A stretch of 64,000 nt of DNA, taken from positions 1 through 64,000 of the forward strand of contig NZ_ONZF01000006.1 in assembly GCF_900302445.1 (NCBI RefSeq), read 5' to 3'. The stretch is from Palleronia abyssalis (GTDB lineage: Bacteria > Pseudomonadota > Alphaproteobacteria > Rhodobacterales > Rhodobacteraceae). The notes beneath the pieces are model-generated. The model had not been told where the DNA came from and did no database searches. It was given only the letters and a program-made list of their open reading frames with translations. The position numbers and the translations under genes are program-made. Within the stretch, counting starts at the first letter, position 1, and each line of letters begins with the position of its first letter. Shown here piece after piece: positions 33,220-41,631 of the stretch.

Positions 33220-34455
33220 ATGGCACGACTCGATCTTTCGGAAAAACTGGCGATCCTTTCGGACGCGGCGAAATACGACGCCTCCTGCGCGTCCTCGGGT
33301 ACGTCGCGGCGCGATTCGCGCAAGGGCGATGGGCTGGGCTCCAGCGAGGGGTCGGGCATCTGCCACGCCTATGCGCCGGACGGGCGCTGCATCAGCCTTT
33401 TGAAGATCCTGCTGACGAATTTCTGCATCTATGACTGCGCGTATTGCGTGAACCGCGTCAGCTCGAACGTGAAACGGGCGCGGTTCTCGGTCGACGAGGT
33501 CGTCACGCTAACGCTGGAATTCTATCGCCGGAACTATATCGAGGGGCTGTTCCTGTCCTCGGGCATCGTGAAGTCCCCCGACGAGACCATGGGCGAGATG
33601 GTCGAAATCGCGCGCAAGCTACGGCAGGAGCATCGGTTTCGCGGGTACATCCACCTCAAGACCATCCCCGATGCCGATCCGCTTTTGATCGAGCAGGCGG
33701 GGCTGTATGCGGACCGGCTGTCGATCAACGTGGAACTGCCGACGGATGCCTCGGTCAAATCTTACGCGCCCGAAAAACGGCCCGAGACCATTCGCAAGGC
33801 CATGGCCGATGTGCGCCTGCGCAAGGAGGCGGGGGCCGAGCGGAGCCATACCGGCAAGCGCCCTCCGAAATTCGCGCCCGCCGGGCAATCCACCCAGATG
33901 ATCGTGGGGGCGGACGGATCGAACGACGCCACGATCCTGCGGCAGTCCACGAGGCTGTATTCCAGCTACAAGCTGAAGCGGGTGTATTACTCGGCTTTCT
34001 CGCCCATCCCCGACGCGACCGCCAAGCTGCCCCTGATCCGTCCTCCGCTGGAGCGGGAGCATCGCCTGTACCAGGCGGACTGGCTGCTACGGTTCTATGG
34101 CTTCGACCTGGCCGAGATCACGGGCGCAACCACGGACGGCAACCTGGACTTGCAGATCGACCCCAAGCTGGCCTGGGCGTTGCAGAACCGCCACCTGTTC
34201 CCCGTGGACGTCAATCGCGCGGATCGCGAGACGCTGCTGCGCGTGCCGGGGCTGGGGGTGAAGACGGTGAACCGCATTCTGACCACTCGCCGCCACCGCA
34301 CTCTGCGTTACGAGGATCTGACGCGCATGGGGGCGAGCCTGAAGAAGGCGCGGGCCTTCATCACCTTGCAGGGCTGGACCCCCGGCGCTTTGACCGACAG
34401 TGCGGATCTGCGCGCCCGCTTCGCCCCCCCGCCCGAGCAGCTGTCGCTGTTCTGA
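33220..34455 (+). CDS. putative DNA modification/repair radical SAM protein
   Basis: A 411-residue radical SAM enzyme of the family that travels with UdgX. The [4Fe-4S]-SAM cysteines are C69, C73 and C76 (LLTNFCIYDCAYCVNR), with a further SGIVKSPDETMGEMVE block. The C-terminus carries a helix-hairpin-helix DNA-binding motif (VNRADRETLLRVPGLGVKTV, then NRILTTRRHRTLR). Its stop overlaps the start of the DUF4130-UdgX fusion by one base (TGATG). The reaction is undefined; a base-modifying or repair role is inferred from the partner and the HhH domain. Confidence 0.88.
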   Translation: MARLDLSEKLAILSDAAKYDASCASSGTSRRDSRKGDGLGSSEGSGICHAYAPDGRCISLLKILLTNFCIYDCAYCVNRVSSNVKRARFSVDEVVTLTLEFYRRNYIEGLFLSSGIVKSPDETMGEMVEIARKLRQEHRFRGYIHLKTIPDADPLLIEQAGLYADRLSINVELPTDASVKSYAPEKRPETIRKAMADVRLRKEAGAERSHTGKRPPKFAPAGQSTQMIVGADGSNDATILRQSTRLYSSYKLKRVYYSAFSPIPDATAKLPLIRPPLEREHRLYQADWLLRFYGFDLAEITGATTDGNLDLQIDPKLAWALQNRHLFPVDVNRADRETLLRVPGLGVKTVNRILTTRRHRTLRYEDLTRMGASLKKARAFITLQGWTPGALTDSADLRARFAPPPEQLSLF

Positions 34456-35888
34456 TGCCCACCGTCGCCGTCCCCGAGCTGGGCACGTTCGCCGCGTGGC
34501 GCGATGCGGCGCGGGGGTGCCTCGCGGTCGCCGTGCCGCCCGAGGACATCCTCTGGCAATATGGTGACGCGGCCGGGGATCTGTTCGCCGAGGCCCCGGT
34601 GGCTCCCCCGACAGGCACCGTCACCGTGCCCCGCGCCTTCGTCGAGCTTGCGCAGAACGTCGTGTGGCACAGTGATCCAGAACGGTTCGCGCGCCTCTAT
34701 GCACTGCTGTGGCAGGCAAAGGATCGACCGGGGCTGATGTCCGACCGGGGGGATGCGGGGCTGGCGAAGCTGCGCGAGATGGAGAAATCGGTCACCCGCG
34801 ACAAGCACAAGATGAAGGCGTTCCTTCGCTTTCGCGAGATCGACGCCACCGGCCCCCGCCGCCGCTTTGCCGCGTGGTTCGAGCCGTCGCACCACATCAC
34901 CGAACCGTTGGCCCCGTTCTTCGCGCGCCGCTTCGGAGACATGGACTGGATCATCGCCACCCCCGACCGCACGGCGATCTTCATGGATGGCGATTTGTCC
35001 TTCGCGGCGGGCCAGCCCAAGCCCCCCCTGCCGGAGGACGCGACAGAAGCGCTCTGGTCCACGTATTTCCGGAACATTTTCAACCCCGCCCGCCTGAAGA
35101 TCAAAGCGATGCAGGCAGAGATGCCGAAGAAATACTGGAAGAACATGCCCGAGGCGGCGGCCATCCCCGAGATGATCGCCACAGCCGAGGCCCGGGCGCG
35201 CCAGATGCAACTGGCCGCCCCCACCCTGGCACCTGCGCGGGCGGGCAAGATCACCGAAAGGCTGCGCATGACTGACGACACACCGGCCGCCACCGATCTG
35301 GACGCGTTGCAGCGCGAGGCGGCTGGCTGCACGCGCTGCCCGCTCTACTCCGATGCCACGCAGGTGGTGATGGGCGAAGGGCCGCGCGACGCCCCGCTGA
35401 TGGTCGTGGGCGAACAGCCCGGCGATCAGGAGGACCTGGCCGGACGTCCCTTCGTCGGTCCCGCCGGGCAGCTCTTCGACCGGATCGCGGGCGAGGTCGG
35501 GCTGGACCGCGATGCCGCCTTCGTCACCAACGCCGTGAAGCATTTCAAATTCCAGGCCCGCGGCAAGCGCCGCATCCACCAGAAGCCCGACGCGGGCGAG
35601 GTCACCGCCTGCCGCTGGTGGCTCGAGGCCGAGCGCAACCTGATCAAGCCCAGGCTGATCCTTGCCATGGGCGCCACCGCCGCCGCCTCGGTCACCGGGC
35701 GGGGGCAAGGCATCATGAAGCGCCGTGGCACGTTCGAGGAAACCGAGGACGGCACCCAGGTGTTGCTGACACTGCACCCCTCGTATCTGCTTCGGGTGCC
35801 GAACGAACAGGCCAGGCAGGCCGCCACGCGCGACTTCCGCGCCGATCTGGAACAGGCCGTCCACTGGCTTGCCGACCACGCCGCTTGA
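34455..35888 (+). CDS. udgX: DUF4130-UdgX fusion, uracil-DNA glycosylase superfamily
   Basis: A 477-residue fusion. Residues about 1-260 form a DUF4130 domain (the SAM-linked partner, with MKAFLRFREIDATGPRRRFA and FEPSHHITEPLAPFFARRFG). Residues about 280-477 are a family-4-like glycosylase with GCTRCPL (C292, C295), motif A GEQPGDQEDLAGRPFVGPAG (319-338), and the UdgX-specific loop KRRIHQKP with H375, the residue known in UdgX to bond covalently to the uracil-DNA sugar. C386 is a third cluster ligand; H363 in VKHFKF occupies the place of the fourth cysteine. Motif C is TLHPSYLLR. Confidence 0.9.
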   Translation: MPTVAVPELGTFAAWRDAARGCLAVAVPPEDILWQYGDAAGDLFAEAPVAPPTGTVTVPRAFVELAQNVVWHSDPERFARLYALLWQAKDRPGLMSDRGDAGLAKLREMEKSVTRDKHKMKAFLRFREIDATGPRRRFAAWFEPSHHITEPLAPFFARRFGDMDWIIATPDRTAIFMDGDLSFAAGQPKPPLPEDATEALWSTYFRNIFNPARLKIKAMQAEMPKKYWKNMPEAAAIPEMIATAEARARQMQLAAPTLAPARAGKITERLRMTDDTPAATDLDALQREAAGCTRCPLYSDATQVVMGEGPRDAPLMVVGEQPGDQEDLAGRPFVGPAGQLFDRIAGEVGLDRDAAFVTNAVKHFKFQARGKRRIHQKPDAGEVTACRWWLEAERNLIKPRLILAMGATAAASVTGRGQGIMKRRGTFEETEDGTQVLLTLHPSYLLRVPNEQARQAATRDFRADLEQAVHWLADHAA

Positions 35889-35901
35889 AAGGGGGACCCC
35901 C

Positions 35902-36174
35902 ATGACCGAAGCCCGCCACGTCATCGTCGAAGGCCGCGTCCAGGGCGTCGGCTTTCGCGCCTGGACTCGCGACACGGCGCAGGAGCTGACCCTGAAAGGC
36001 TGGGTCCGGAACCGCGAGGATGGCAATGTCGAGGCCCATATCGAAGGCCCCGAGGGCCAGATCGACCGCATGATGAGGCGTCTGCACGACGGGCCAATGG
36101 CCGCCAGGGTCGACCGAGTTCAGGCCGATCCTGCCGAACAGATCGGGGCTGTGGATTTCGAGATACGCTCGTGA
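35902..36174 (+). CDS. acyP: acylphosphatase
   Basis: A 90-residue acylphosphatase hydrolysing carboxyl-phosphate bonds. The family signature GRVQGVGFRAWTRDTAQ supplies the catalytic arginine (R19), and GWVRNREDGNVEAHIEG supplies the asparagine (N37). Length is typical. The start ATG 35902 follows GGGGGAC. It lies 13 bases after the UdgX fusion and is probably cotranscribed, without any obvious functional link. Confidence 0.94.
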   Translation: MTEARHVIVEGRVQGVGFRAWTRDTAQELTLKGWVRNREDGNVEAHIEGPEGQIDRMMRRLHDGPMAARVDRVQADPAEQIGAVDFEIRS

Positions 36175-36290
36175 TTTGGTGAAAATTCGCGCAGACGGGA
36201 TTTTACGGGCTGTGCTAGCGTCCATGCCGTGGCATGGAATCGCGCGACCGGGGCCAACCCCGGCGGCGGAACTCGAAGCGAGGCAGAGCT

Positions 36291-36590
36291 ATGAAATCAC
36301 TTATCCTTACGGCCGCGGCAGGCCTTTTCCTGGCAACCAGCGCTCATGCCGGGGTGATAGAGAGCGCGTGCAACCGGTCGGACCGGGCTGCGGGCAAGCG
36401 CCAGCTGTGCAACTGCATCCAGCAAGTGGCCGACTTCACGCTGGACCGGCGCGACCAGCGTCTGGCCGCCCGGTTCTTCAAGGATCCTCACAAGGCGCAG
36501 GAGATTCGGCAGTCCTCGCGCGCCAATGACGAAGTCTTCTGGAAGCGCTACCGCGAATTTGGCAGCGCCGCGGAAAGCTACTGCAGCTGA
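36291..36590 (+). CDS. small secreted cysteine-containing protein
   Basis: A 99-residue exported protein. Signal peptide MKSLILTAAAGLFLATSAHA; mature part with cysteines in ESACNRSD, RQLCNCIQQVADFTLDRRDQ and a C-terminal SYC, suggesting one or two disulfides. Similar small proteins in Rhodobacterales are commonly labelled arginine transporter, for which I see no support. The start ATG at 36291 follows GAGGCAGAG. It converges on the phosphatase gene, overlapping by 13 bases. Confidence 0.8.
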   Translation: MKSLILTAAAGLFLATSAHAGVIESACNRSDRAAGKRQLCNCIQQVADFTLDRRDQRLAARFFKDPHKAQEIRQSSRANDEVFWKRYREFGSAAESYCS

Positions 36591-37027
36591 GCGATCAGGC
36601 CGTCCGACGCCCGTTCGATCAGGGCAAGGGCGCCATCGAAATCGCGGGTATGATACGGGTCGGGCACTTCGGTGTCCGGCCCGTTTGCGTAAGGGGCGAA
36701 CAGTTCGATCGGGGTTAGGTTGCCCGGGGGGCGCATCGCCTCCAGATCGGCCAGGTTCTGCGGATCGGCCGCCAGAATCAGGTCGAAACGGTCGAAATCC
36801 GCGGGGGTGACCTGACGGGCACGCAGCGCGCTCAGGTCGTATCCAGCAGTCTTCGCGGCGTCGATCATGGCGGGGTAAGGCGGCTCTCCGATATGCCAGT
36901 CGCCGGTGCCCGCGCTGTCGATCTCCAGCTTCAGCCCCGCGGCTTCGGCCTTTTGGCGCAGAATCGCCTCGGCGGTGGGGGATCGGCAGATATTGCCGAG
37001 GCAGACGATGAGGATGCGGTGTGTCAT
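36578..37027 (-). CDS. low-molecular-weight protein tyrosine phosphatase
   Basis: A 149-residue LMW-PTP. The P-loop is ILIVCLGNICRSPTAEAIL with nucleophile C9 and R15 (C-x5-R). The general-acid aspartate is in the DTEVPDPYHTRDF loop near the C-terminus. The 149-residue length is normal. Start ATG 37027; an upstream extension has no similarity. It stands alone between convergent and divergent neighbours, with no tyrosine kinase or exopolysaccharide export genes nearby. Confidence 0.93.
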   Translation of the reverse strand: MTHRILIVCLGNICRSPTAEAILRQKAEAAGLKLEIDSAGTGDWHIGEPPYPAMIDAAKTAGYDLSALRARQVTPADFDRFDLILAADPQNLADLEAMRPPGNLTPIELFAPYANGPDTEVPDPYHTRDFDGALALIERASDGLIAQLQ

Positions 37028-37116
37028 GGGCTGAAACCTAGGCAGCGCTGACGCGGCGTCCATCCTCTGGGCATCGCTGCGCGGATTTGACAGGCTGGAC
37101 CGAAGGAGGAACCACC

Positions 37117-37791
37117 ATGATCTTCGTTCTGTCAGGGGCCGGCCTTTCGGCCGAAAGCGGTCTGGGCACGTTCCGGGACGAGGGGGGGCTGTGGACGCAA
37201 TACGACCTGTCCGAAGTCGCGACGCCCGAGGGTTATGCAAAGAACCCCACCAAGCTCCTGGACTTCTATAACGCACGGCGGGCGAATGCGGCCCATGCCA
37301 AGCCCAACGTCGCGCACCAGGCACTGGCCCGACTGGAAGCCGAGGCCGGCGCGTTCCTGGTCACGCAGAACGTGGATGTGCTGCTGGACCGGGCGGGAGC
37401 AAAATCCGTCCTGCACATGCACGGGCGGCTAGACCGGGTGTTGTGCAACAAGTGCGGAGCCCGCTGGGACGCGCCCGAAGTCATGGATCCGTTCGACCAT
37501 TGCGGTCAGTGCGGCGCGCAGGCGGTCCGCCCGGACGTCGTCTGGTTCGGGGAAATGCCCCACGGCCTGGACGAGATCGAGGACGCCCTGTCCAGCGCCG
37601 AGATGTTCGTGGCAGTCGGCACCAGCGGCACGGTCTATCCCGCCGCAGGCTTCGTCGAGGCTGCGCACGCGAACGGCATCCCGACGCTGGAGCTGAACCT
37701 CGAACCCTCGGGCGGGCGATTCGACGACGGCCGCTACGGCCCCGCGACCGAGACGGTGCCGGCCTGGGTCGACGAAATCCTCAAGCGGTGA
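37117..37791 (+). CDS. cobB: NAD-dependent protein deacylase (sirtuin, CobB-like)
   Basis: A 224-residue sirtuin. NAD-binding GAGLSAESGLGTFRDEGGLW; catalytic region FLVTQNVDVLLDRAG and VLHMHGRLDRV, the second His being the base. Zinc cysteines VLCNKCGARW and HCGQCGAQAVRP; substrate side VVWFGEMP; and AVGTSGTVYPAAGF. TQNVDVL varies from the usual TQNIDGL. A perfect AAGGAGGA lies six bases before ATG 37117. It is divergent from the LMW-PTP and convergent with rpmB across a terminator. Confidence 0.94.
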   Translation: MIFVLSGAGLSAESGLGTFRDEGGLWTQYDLSEVATPEGYAKNPTKLLDFYNARRANAAHAKPNVAHQALARLEAEAGAFLVTQNVDVLLDRAGAKSVLHMHGRLDRVLCNKCGARWDAPEVMDPFDHCGQCGAQAVRPDVVWFGEMPHGLDEIEDALSSAEMFVAVGTSGTVYPAAGFVEAAHANGIPTLELNLEPSGGRFDDGRYGPATETVPAWVDEILKR

Positions 37792-37799
37792 ACGCGAAA

Positions 37800-37822
37800 A
37801 CCCCCGCGGCAGCCGCGGGGGT
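37800..37822. terminator. bidirectional rho-independent terminator between sirtuin and rpmB
   Basis: ACCCCCGCGGC pairs with GCCGCGGGGGT around a single-base loop region. On the minus strand it is followed by TTTTCG, serving rpmB. On the plus strand it follows the sirtuin stop by eight bases and is trailed by CTTG. Confidence 0.8.
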
Positions 37823-37846
37823 CTTGAAACGCTTGAAAGGAAACGA

Positions 37847-38140
37847 TCAGGCCGCGGCTTCGGTGCGGGCCTTGCCGATCTCTTTCTTGATCTTCAGGGC
37901 GCGGGCGCTCAGCTCGTCGTCCTTGGCCTTTTCCATGAAGCCGTCCAGACCACCGCGGTGGTCGACGGTCCGCAGGGCGGCGGCCGAGATGCGCAGCTTC
38001 ACGGTGCGACCCAGAACCTCGGACATCAGGGTGACGTCGTTCAGGTTGGGCAGAAAGCGGCGACGGGTCTTGTTGTTGGCGTGGCTGACGTTGTTGCCAG
38101 TGGCGGGGCCTTTGCCGGTCAGTTCGCAAACGCGCGACAT
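37847..38140 (-). CDS. rpmB: 50S ribosomal protein L28
   Basis: A 97-residue L28 of the longer alphaproteobacterial form: [20 protein letters not shown], then [17 protein letters not shown] and [20 protein letters not shown]. The start ATG 38140 gives the conserved SRVCELTGK beginning. Transcription is terminated by the hairpin at 37800-37822. It stands alone, as rpmB often does in this group. Confidence 0.96.
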   Translation of the reverse strand: MSRVCELTGKGPATGNNVSHANNKTRRRFLPNLNDVTLMSEVLGRTVKLRISAAALRTVDHRGGLDGFMEKAKDDELSARALKIKKEIGKARTEAAA

Positions 38141-38243
38141 GGGATTGATCCTCGTCTGGTCTAAACCGGCCTGCCCGGCGGGCGGCACGGTGGTTCGATA
38201 AATCTGTTGTGTCGGGGGCCGATAAGGGATCGACGCGGGACAG

Positions 38244-39179
38244 TCAAGCGGGAACGGGCGTCAGGATCGCCACGGCGAACAATTCGGCCGGATCGGTCAC
38301 CAGCTCGGCCACCTGCCAGCCGCCCTGCCCCGCGATCCGCGACAGGCTTTCGCGGGTGAACTTGTGACTGCTTTCGGTATGGATCGTCTCGCCCTTCTCG
38401 AAGGCGATGCGCGTCCCATCCAGCGTCACGGTCTGATCGGCTAGCGATTCCAGGTGCATTTCGATCCGCGCCTTGTCGGCGTTCCAGATCGCGCGGTGGG
38501 CAAAGCGGTCGAGGTTGAAATTCGCCCCCGCCTCGCGGTTCAGCCGCTCCAGCAGATTCAGGTTGAACGCCGCCGTGACCCCTTCGGCATCGTCATAGGC
38601 AGCGACCAAAGTGCGCTGGTCCTTGACCAGATCCACGCCCAGCACGAACGCCGCGATGCCGGGCCAGTCCCGCACGCGCCTCAGCAGCGCCGCTGCCGCG
38701 TCAGGCTCCAGATTGCCCAGGGTGGACCCCGGAAAGAACGCAACCCGCGCAGAATCGGTGTTGGGCAGCGTCATGTCTTGGGTGAAGTCACCGACGATGG
38801 GTGCGACGCCCAGCACGGGATAGCTTTCGCGCAGCCGGGCCGCCGTCGCCTCGAGGAACTCGCCCGAGATGTCCAGCGGGCGATAGGCCGTCAGCCTGAG
38901 CCGGTCCAGAAGCAGCCGCGTCTTGGTCGACGCGCCCGACCCCAGCTCGACCAGCTCGGCATCGTCGGGCACATGCGCCGCGATGTCGTCAATGCGGTCG
39001 CGCAGGATGCCGACCTCGGTCCGTGTGGGATAGTATTCGGGCAGATCGGTGATCTTCTCGAACAGCAGACTGCCCTTCTCGTCATAGAACCATTTGGGGT
39101 TCATGCTCTTGGGGGTGGCCTGAAGGCCCTCCAGCGCAGCGGCCAGAAGTTCGGTATTCCTGATATCGGATCCGTCCAT
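38244..39179 (-). CDS. egtD: L-histidine N-alpha-methyltransferase EgtD
   Basis: A 311-residue SAM-dependent trimethylase converting histidine to hercynine, the first step of ergothioneine synthesis. It has the DUF2260 architecture: [30 protein letters not shown], the SAM site [20 protein letters not shown], and [16 protein letters not shown]. The C-terminal [12 protein letters not shown] carries substrate-side residues. It lies three bases after egtB in the same operon, so the two core enzymes are coexpressed. Confidence 0.94.
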   Translation of the reverse strand: MDGSDIRNTELLAAALEGLQATPKSMNPKWFYDEKGSLLFEKITDLPEYYPTRTEVGILRDRIDDIAAHVPDDAELVELGSGASTKTRLLLDRLRLTAYRPLDISGEFLEATAARLRESYPVLGVAPIVGDFTQDMTLPNTDSARVAFFPGSTLGNLEPDAAAALLRRVRDWPGIAAFVLGVDLVKDQRTLVAAYDDAEGVTAAFNLNLLERLNREAGANFNLDRFAHRAIWNADKARIEMHLESLADQTVTLDGTRIAFEKGETIHTESSHKFTRESLSRIAGQGGWQVAELVTDPAELFAVAILTPVPA

Positions 39180-39182
39180 GTG

Positions 39183-40421
39183 TCAGGCGTCCTTTGCAAT
39201 CCGCAGGCCAAGCATCTGCCAGCGGTGATGGGGATAGAAGAAGGTGCGATAGGTCGGCCGCATCTGCGCGCGGGGCGTGGCACAGGATCCGCCGCGCAGG
39301 ACGAACTGGTTGACCATGAACTTGCCATTGTATTCCCCGATGGCCCCTTCGGGCGGGCGGAAGCCCGGATAGGGGGTGAAGGGAGACTGCGTCCATTCCC
39401 AAACGTCGCCCCAGGGGCCGCCGCCGGGAAGCGGGCGCAGGGGGCCGTCATCCAGGAAGTTGCCCTCAACGGGGCGGTCGGCGTGGAACACCTCCCACTC
39501 GGCCTCGGTCGGCAGGCGTGCCCCGGCCCAGCGCGCGAAGGCGTCGGCCTCGTAATACGAGACATGGACCACCGGCGCGTCCAGGTTCACCGGCTGTGGG
39601 CCGCGCAGGGTATAGGTCCACCACTGGTCATCCTGCTGCCACCAGTACAGCGGCGCATCCCACCCCTCGCGCTGGCAGGTGGCCCAGCCGTCCATCAGCC
39701 ACAGCGGCTGGTGGCCGTAACCGCCATCTTCCATGAAGGCGATCCAGTCGCGATTGGTGACGGGGCGGTCGGCCATGCGGAACGGATGCAGGAAAGTCCG
39801 GTGGCGCGGCCCTTCGCAATCATAGGCGAACCCCTCGCCCGCATGTCCGATCTCTTGCAGGCCGCCGTCATGGGCGGCGAAGGTCAGCGGCACCTCGTCG
39901 GTGACCGGCATGGGCTGCGGGTCGCGATAGGCGGGCAGAAGCGGGTTGAAGGACAGGCCGTGCAGCAGATCGGTGACCAGAAGCTCCTGGTGCTGCATCT
40001 CGTGGTGGCAGCCCAGCTCGGTCAGTTCGGCGACCTCAGGGTCCCCGCCCTCCAGCAGGCGGGCCATCGCGTCGTCCACATGGGCGCGATACTCCACGAC
40101 CGCCTGAAGACCGGGCCGCGAGACGAGGCCGCGCTTGTCCCGCGCGTGACGCGGGCCGGCCTGGACGTAATACGAGTTGAACAGGAACGCGAACCGCTCG
40201 TCCGGACTGCGGTAGTCCGGGGCGTGGGGCTTGAGGATGAATTCCTCGAAGAACCACGTCGTATGGGCCAGATGCCATTTCGCCGGGCTCGCATCCTCCA
40301 TGGATTGAAGCATCGTGTCCTCGGGAGACAGCGGCGCCACCAGGTCGCGACTGCGCGTGCGGGTCTTGTCGAAAAGCGGGGGGATATCTGCGACGCGGGT
40401 CGCGGGGGCGAGACGGGCCAT
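39183..40421 (-). CDS. egtB: ergothioneine biosynthesis sulfoxide synthase EgtB
   Basis: A 412-residue nonheme-iron enzyme that joins hercynine to a thiol donor. The DinB-like N-terminal half provides iron histidines in KWHLAHTTWFFEEF (H50 region) and CHHEMQHQELL (H140 and H144 of HxxxHxE). The C-terminal half is an FGE-sulfatase domain: FAYDCEGPRHRTFLHPFRMA, WEVFHADRPVEGNF, WEWTQSPFTPYPGF and FVLRGGSCATPRAQ. It is first gene of the egtB-egtD operon. No EgtA, EgtC or EgtE is adjacent, and the thiol donor cannot be fixed from sequence alone. Confidence 0.94.
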   Translation of the reverse strand: MARLAPATRVADIPPLFDKTRTRSRDLVAPLSPEDTMLQSMEDASPAKWHLAHTTWFFEEFILKPHAPDYRSPDERFAFLFNSYYVQAGPRHARDKRGLVSRPGLQAVVEYRAHVDDAMARLLEGGDPEVAELTELGCHHEMQHQELLVTDLLHGLSFNPLLPAYRDPQPMPVTDEVPLTFAAHDGGLQEIGHAGEGFAYDCEGPRHRTFLHPFRMADRPVTNRDWIAFMEDGGYGHQPLWLMDGWATCQREGWDAPLYWWQQDDQWWTYTLRGPQPVNLDAPVVHVSYYEADAFARWAGARLPTEAEWEVFHADRPVEGNFLDDGPLRPLPGGGPWGDVWEWTQSPFTPYPGFRPPEGAIGEYNGKFMVNQFVLRGGSCATPRAQMRPTYRTFFYPHHRWQMLGLRIAKDA

Positions 40422-40501
40422 ACTGGGAACTCCATACCGTGCACCGAAAAAGGTTAGGGCATTCCGGTCGAAGGCAAAGGGCGCGGCGTCAAACGTGACC
40501 G

Positions 40502-41485
40502 TCAGTCGCGGGACAAAAGCAGGTTCAGCATCTTCTCGGCCGCGGCGCCGGGGGGCAGGTGGCCGTCGGCTACATCGCGGCCCAGCCGGTCCATGGCCTC
40601 GCGGCTTTGGGGATCAGTGGCCAGGTGGCGCATCAGGCCCAAGCGCACGGCTTCCTCGAACCAGTGGCGGTTCTGCGCAGCGCGGGTGCGGTCCCAATGC
40701 CCCGACTCGCGCCGGAAGCGGGCGAGCGCCTGCATCTCGTCCCACGCGGTATCCAACCCCGTGCCTTCGGAGGCCGACACCGCCAGCGCCTTCGGAAACC
40801 CCTCGGGATCGCCGGGGCGCTTGCGCAACAATCGCAGCGCGCCAGCGTAATCGGCCCGGGTCGACTGAGCCTGCGCCTTTAGCGCCCCGTCGGCCTTGTT
40901 GATGACGATCAGGTCCGCGATTTCCATGATGCCGCGCTTGACGCCCTGCAACTCGTCCCCGCCGCCGGGCGCCAGAAGAAGCACGAACAGATCGGTCATC
41001 TGCGCAACCATCGTCTCGGATTGGCCGACGCCGACGGTTTCCACGATCACCGCGTCGAAGCCGGCCGCCTCGCACAGCGCGATGGCCTCGCGCGTGCGCC
41101 GCGCGACGCCGCCCAGCTCGGTCTGGCTGGGGCTGGGACGGATGAAGGCGGCGGGATCGCGACTGAGGCGGTCCATCCGCGTCTTGTCGCCCAGGATCGA
41201 GCCCCCCGACCGGGCCGAGCTGGGATCGACCGCCAGCACCGCGACGCGCATCCCCTGCCCCGTCAGCATCAGGCCGAACGCCTCGATGAAGGTCGACTTG
41301 CCAACGCCGGGCGTGCCCGACAGGCCGATCCGCAGGGCCTGCCGGTCCGGGTCCGTGACGCGTTCCAGCAACTTGACCGCGGCCGCGCGATGATCGGAGC
41401 GCGTGCTTTCAACCAGGGTAATCGCGCGCGACAGGGCACGGCGGTCGCCTTGGGTCAGGCGGGTGGCAAGGGTGTCGATCTCCAT
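40502..41485 (-). CDS. meaB: MeaB-type GTPase, methylmalonyl-CoA mutase chaperone
   Basis: A 327-residue G3E-family GTPase. Walker A IGLSGTPGVGKSTFIEAFGL (residues 57-65); AVLAVDPSSARSGGSILGDK; switch region RPSPSQTELGGVARRTREAI; Walker B VIVETVGVGQSE; and NKADG for guanine specificity. It protects and reloads B12-dependent acyl-CoA mutases. No mutase gene lies in the window, so the partner (methylmalonyl- or ethylmalonyl-CoA mutase) must be elsewhere. Often mislabelled ArgK. Confidence 0.93.
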   Translation of the reverse strand: MEIDTLATRLTQGDRRALSRAITLVESTRSDHRAAAVKLLERVTDPDRQALRIGLSGTPGVGKSTFIEAFGLMLTGQGMRVAVLAVDPSSARSGGSILGDKTRMDRLSRDPAAFIRPSPSQTELGGVARRTREAIALCEAAGFDAVIVETVGVGQSETMVAQMTDLFVLLLAPGGGDELQGVKRGIMEIADLIVINKADGALKAQAQSTRADYAGALRLLRKRPGDPEGFPKALAVSASEGTGLDTAWDEMQALARFRRESGHWDRTRAAQNRHWFEEAVRLGLMRHLATDPQSREAMDRLGRDVADGHLPPGAAAEKMLNLLLSRD

Positions 41486-41553
41486 GACCCGGATATGGCG
41501 GGGCGGGGGACGGCTTGTCCAGCCGGTGTGCTGTTTGCGGGTCGGCGGGATGT

Positions 41554-41576
41554 GGGTATTTCAGCAAGGGTGAATG
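41554..41576 (+). repeat. TATTT/CAAGG intergenic repeat, copy b
   Basis: GGGTATTT, then TCAGCAAGGGTGAATG, between the divergent meaB and hrpB genes. Its flanks (GGCGGGATGT before, GGGGGCGCGCGCC after) also resemble those of copy c, so the repeat unit is longer than the core. Confidence 0.75.
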
Positions 41577-41631
41577 AGGGGGCGCGCGCCCCTCTGGGCA
41601 AGGGGGGCGAAGGTTTGTAGGGCTGGCGGCC

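Noticed and set aside
33444-34454. upstream extension of the UdgX frame through the radical SAM gene
   Set aside because: Out-of-frame reading of the radical SAM gene; the UdgX-fusion ATG at 34455 overlaps that gene's stop and begins the DUF4130 domain.
38454-40457. 667-codon open frame on the plus strand opposite egtD and egtB
   Set aside because: Antisense shadow of two well-recognised genes; its translation is rich in Arg, Gly and Val with no motif, as expected opposite high-GC codons.
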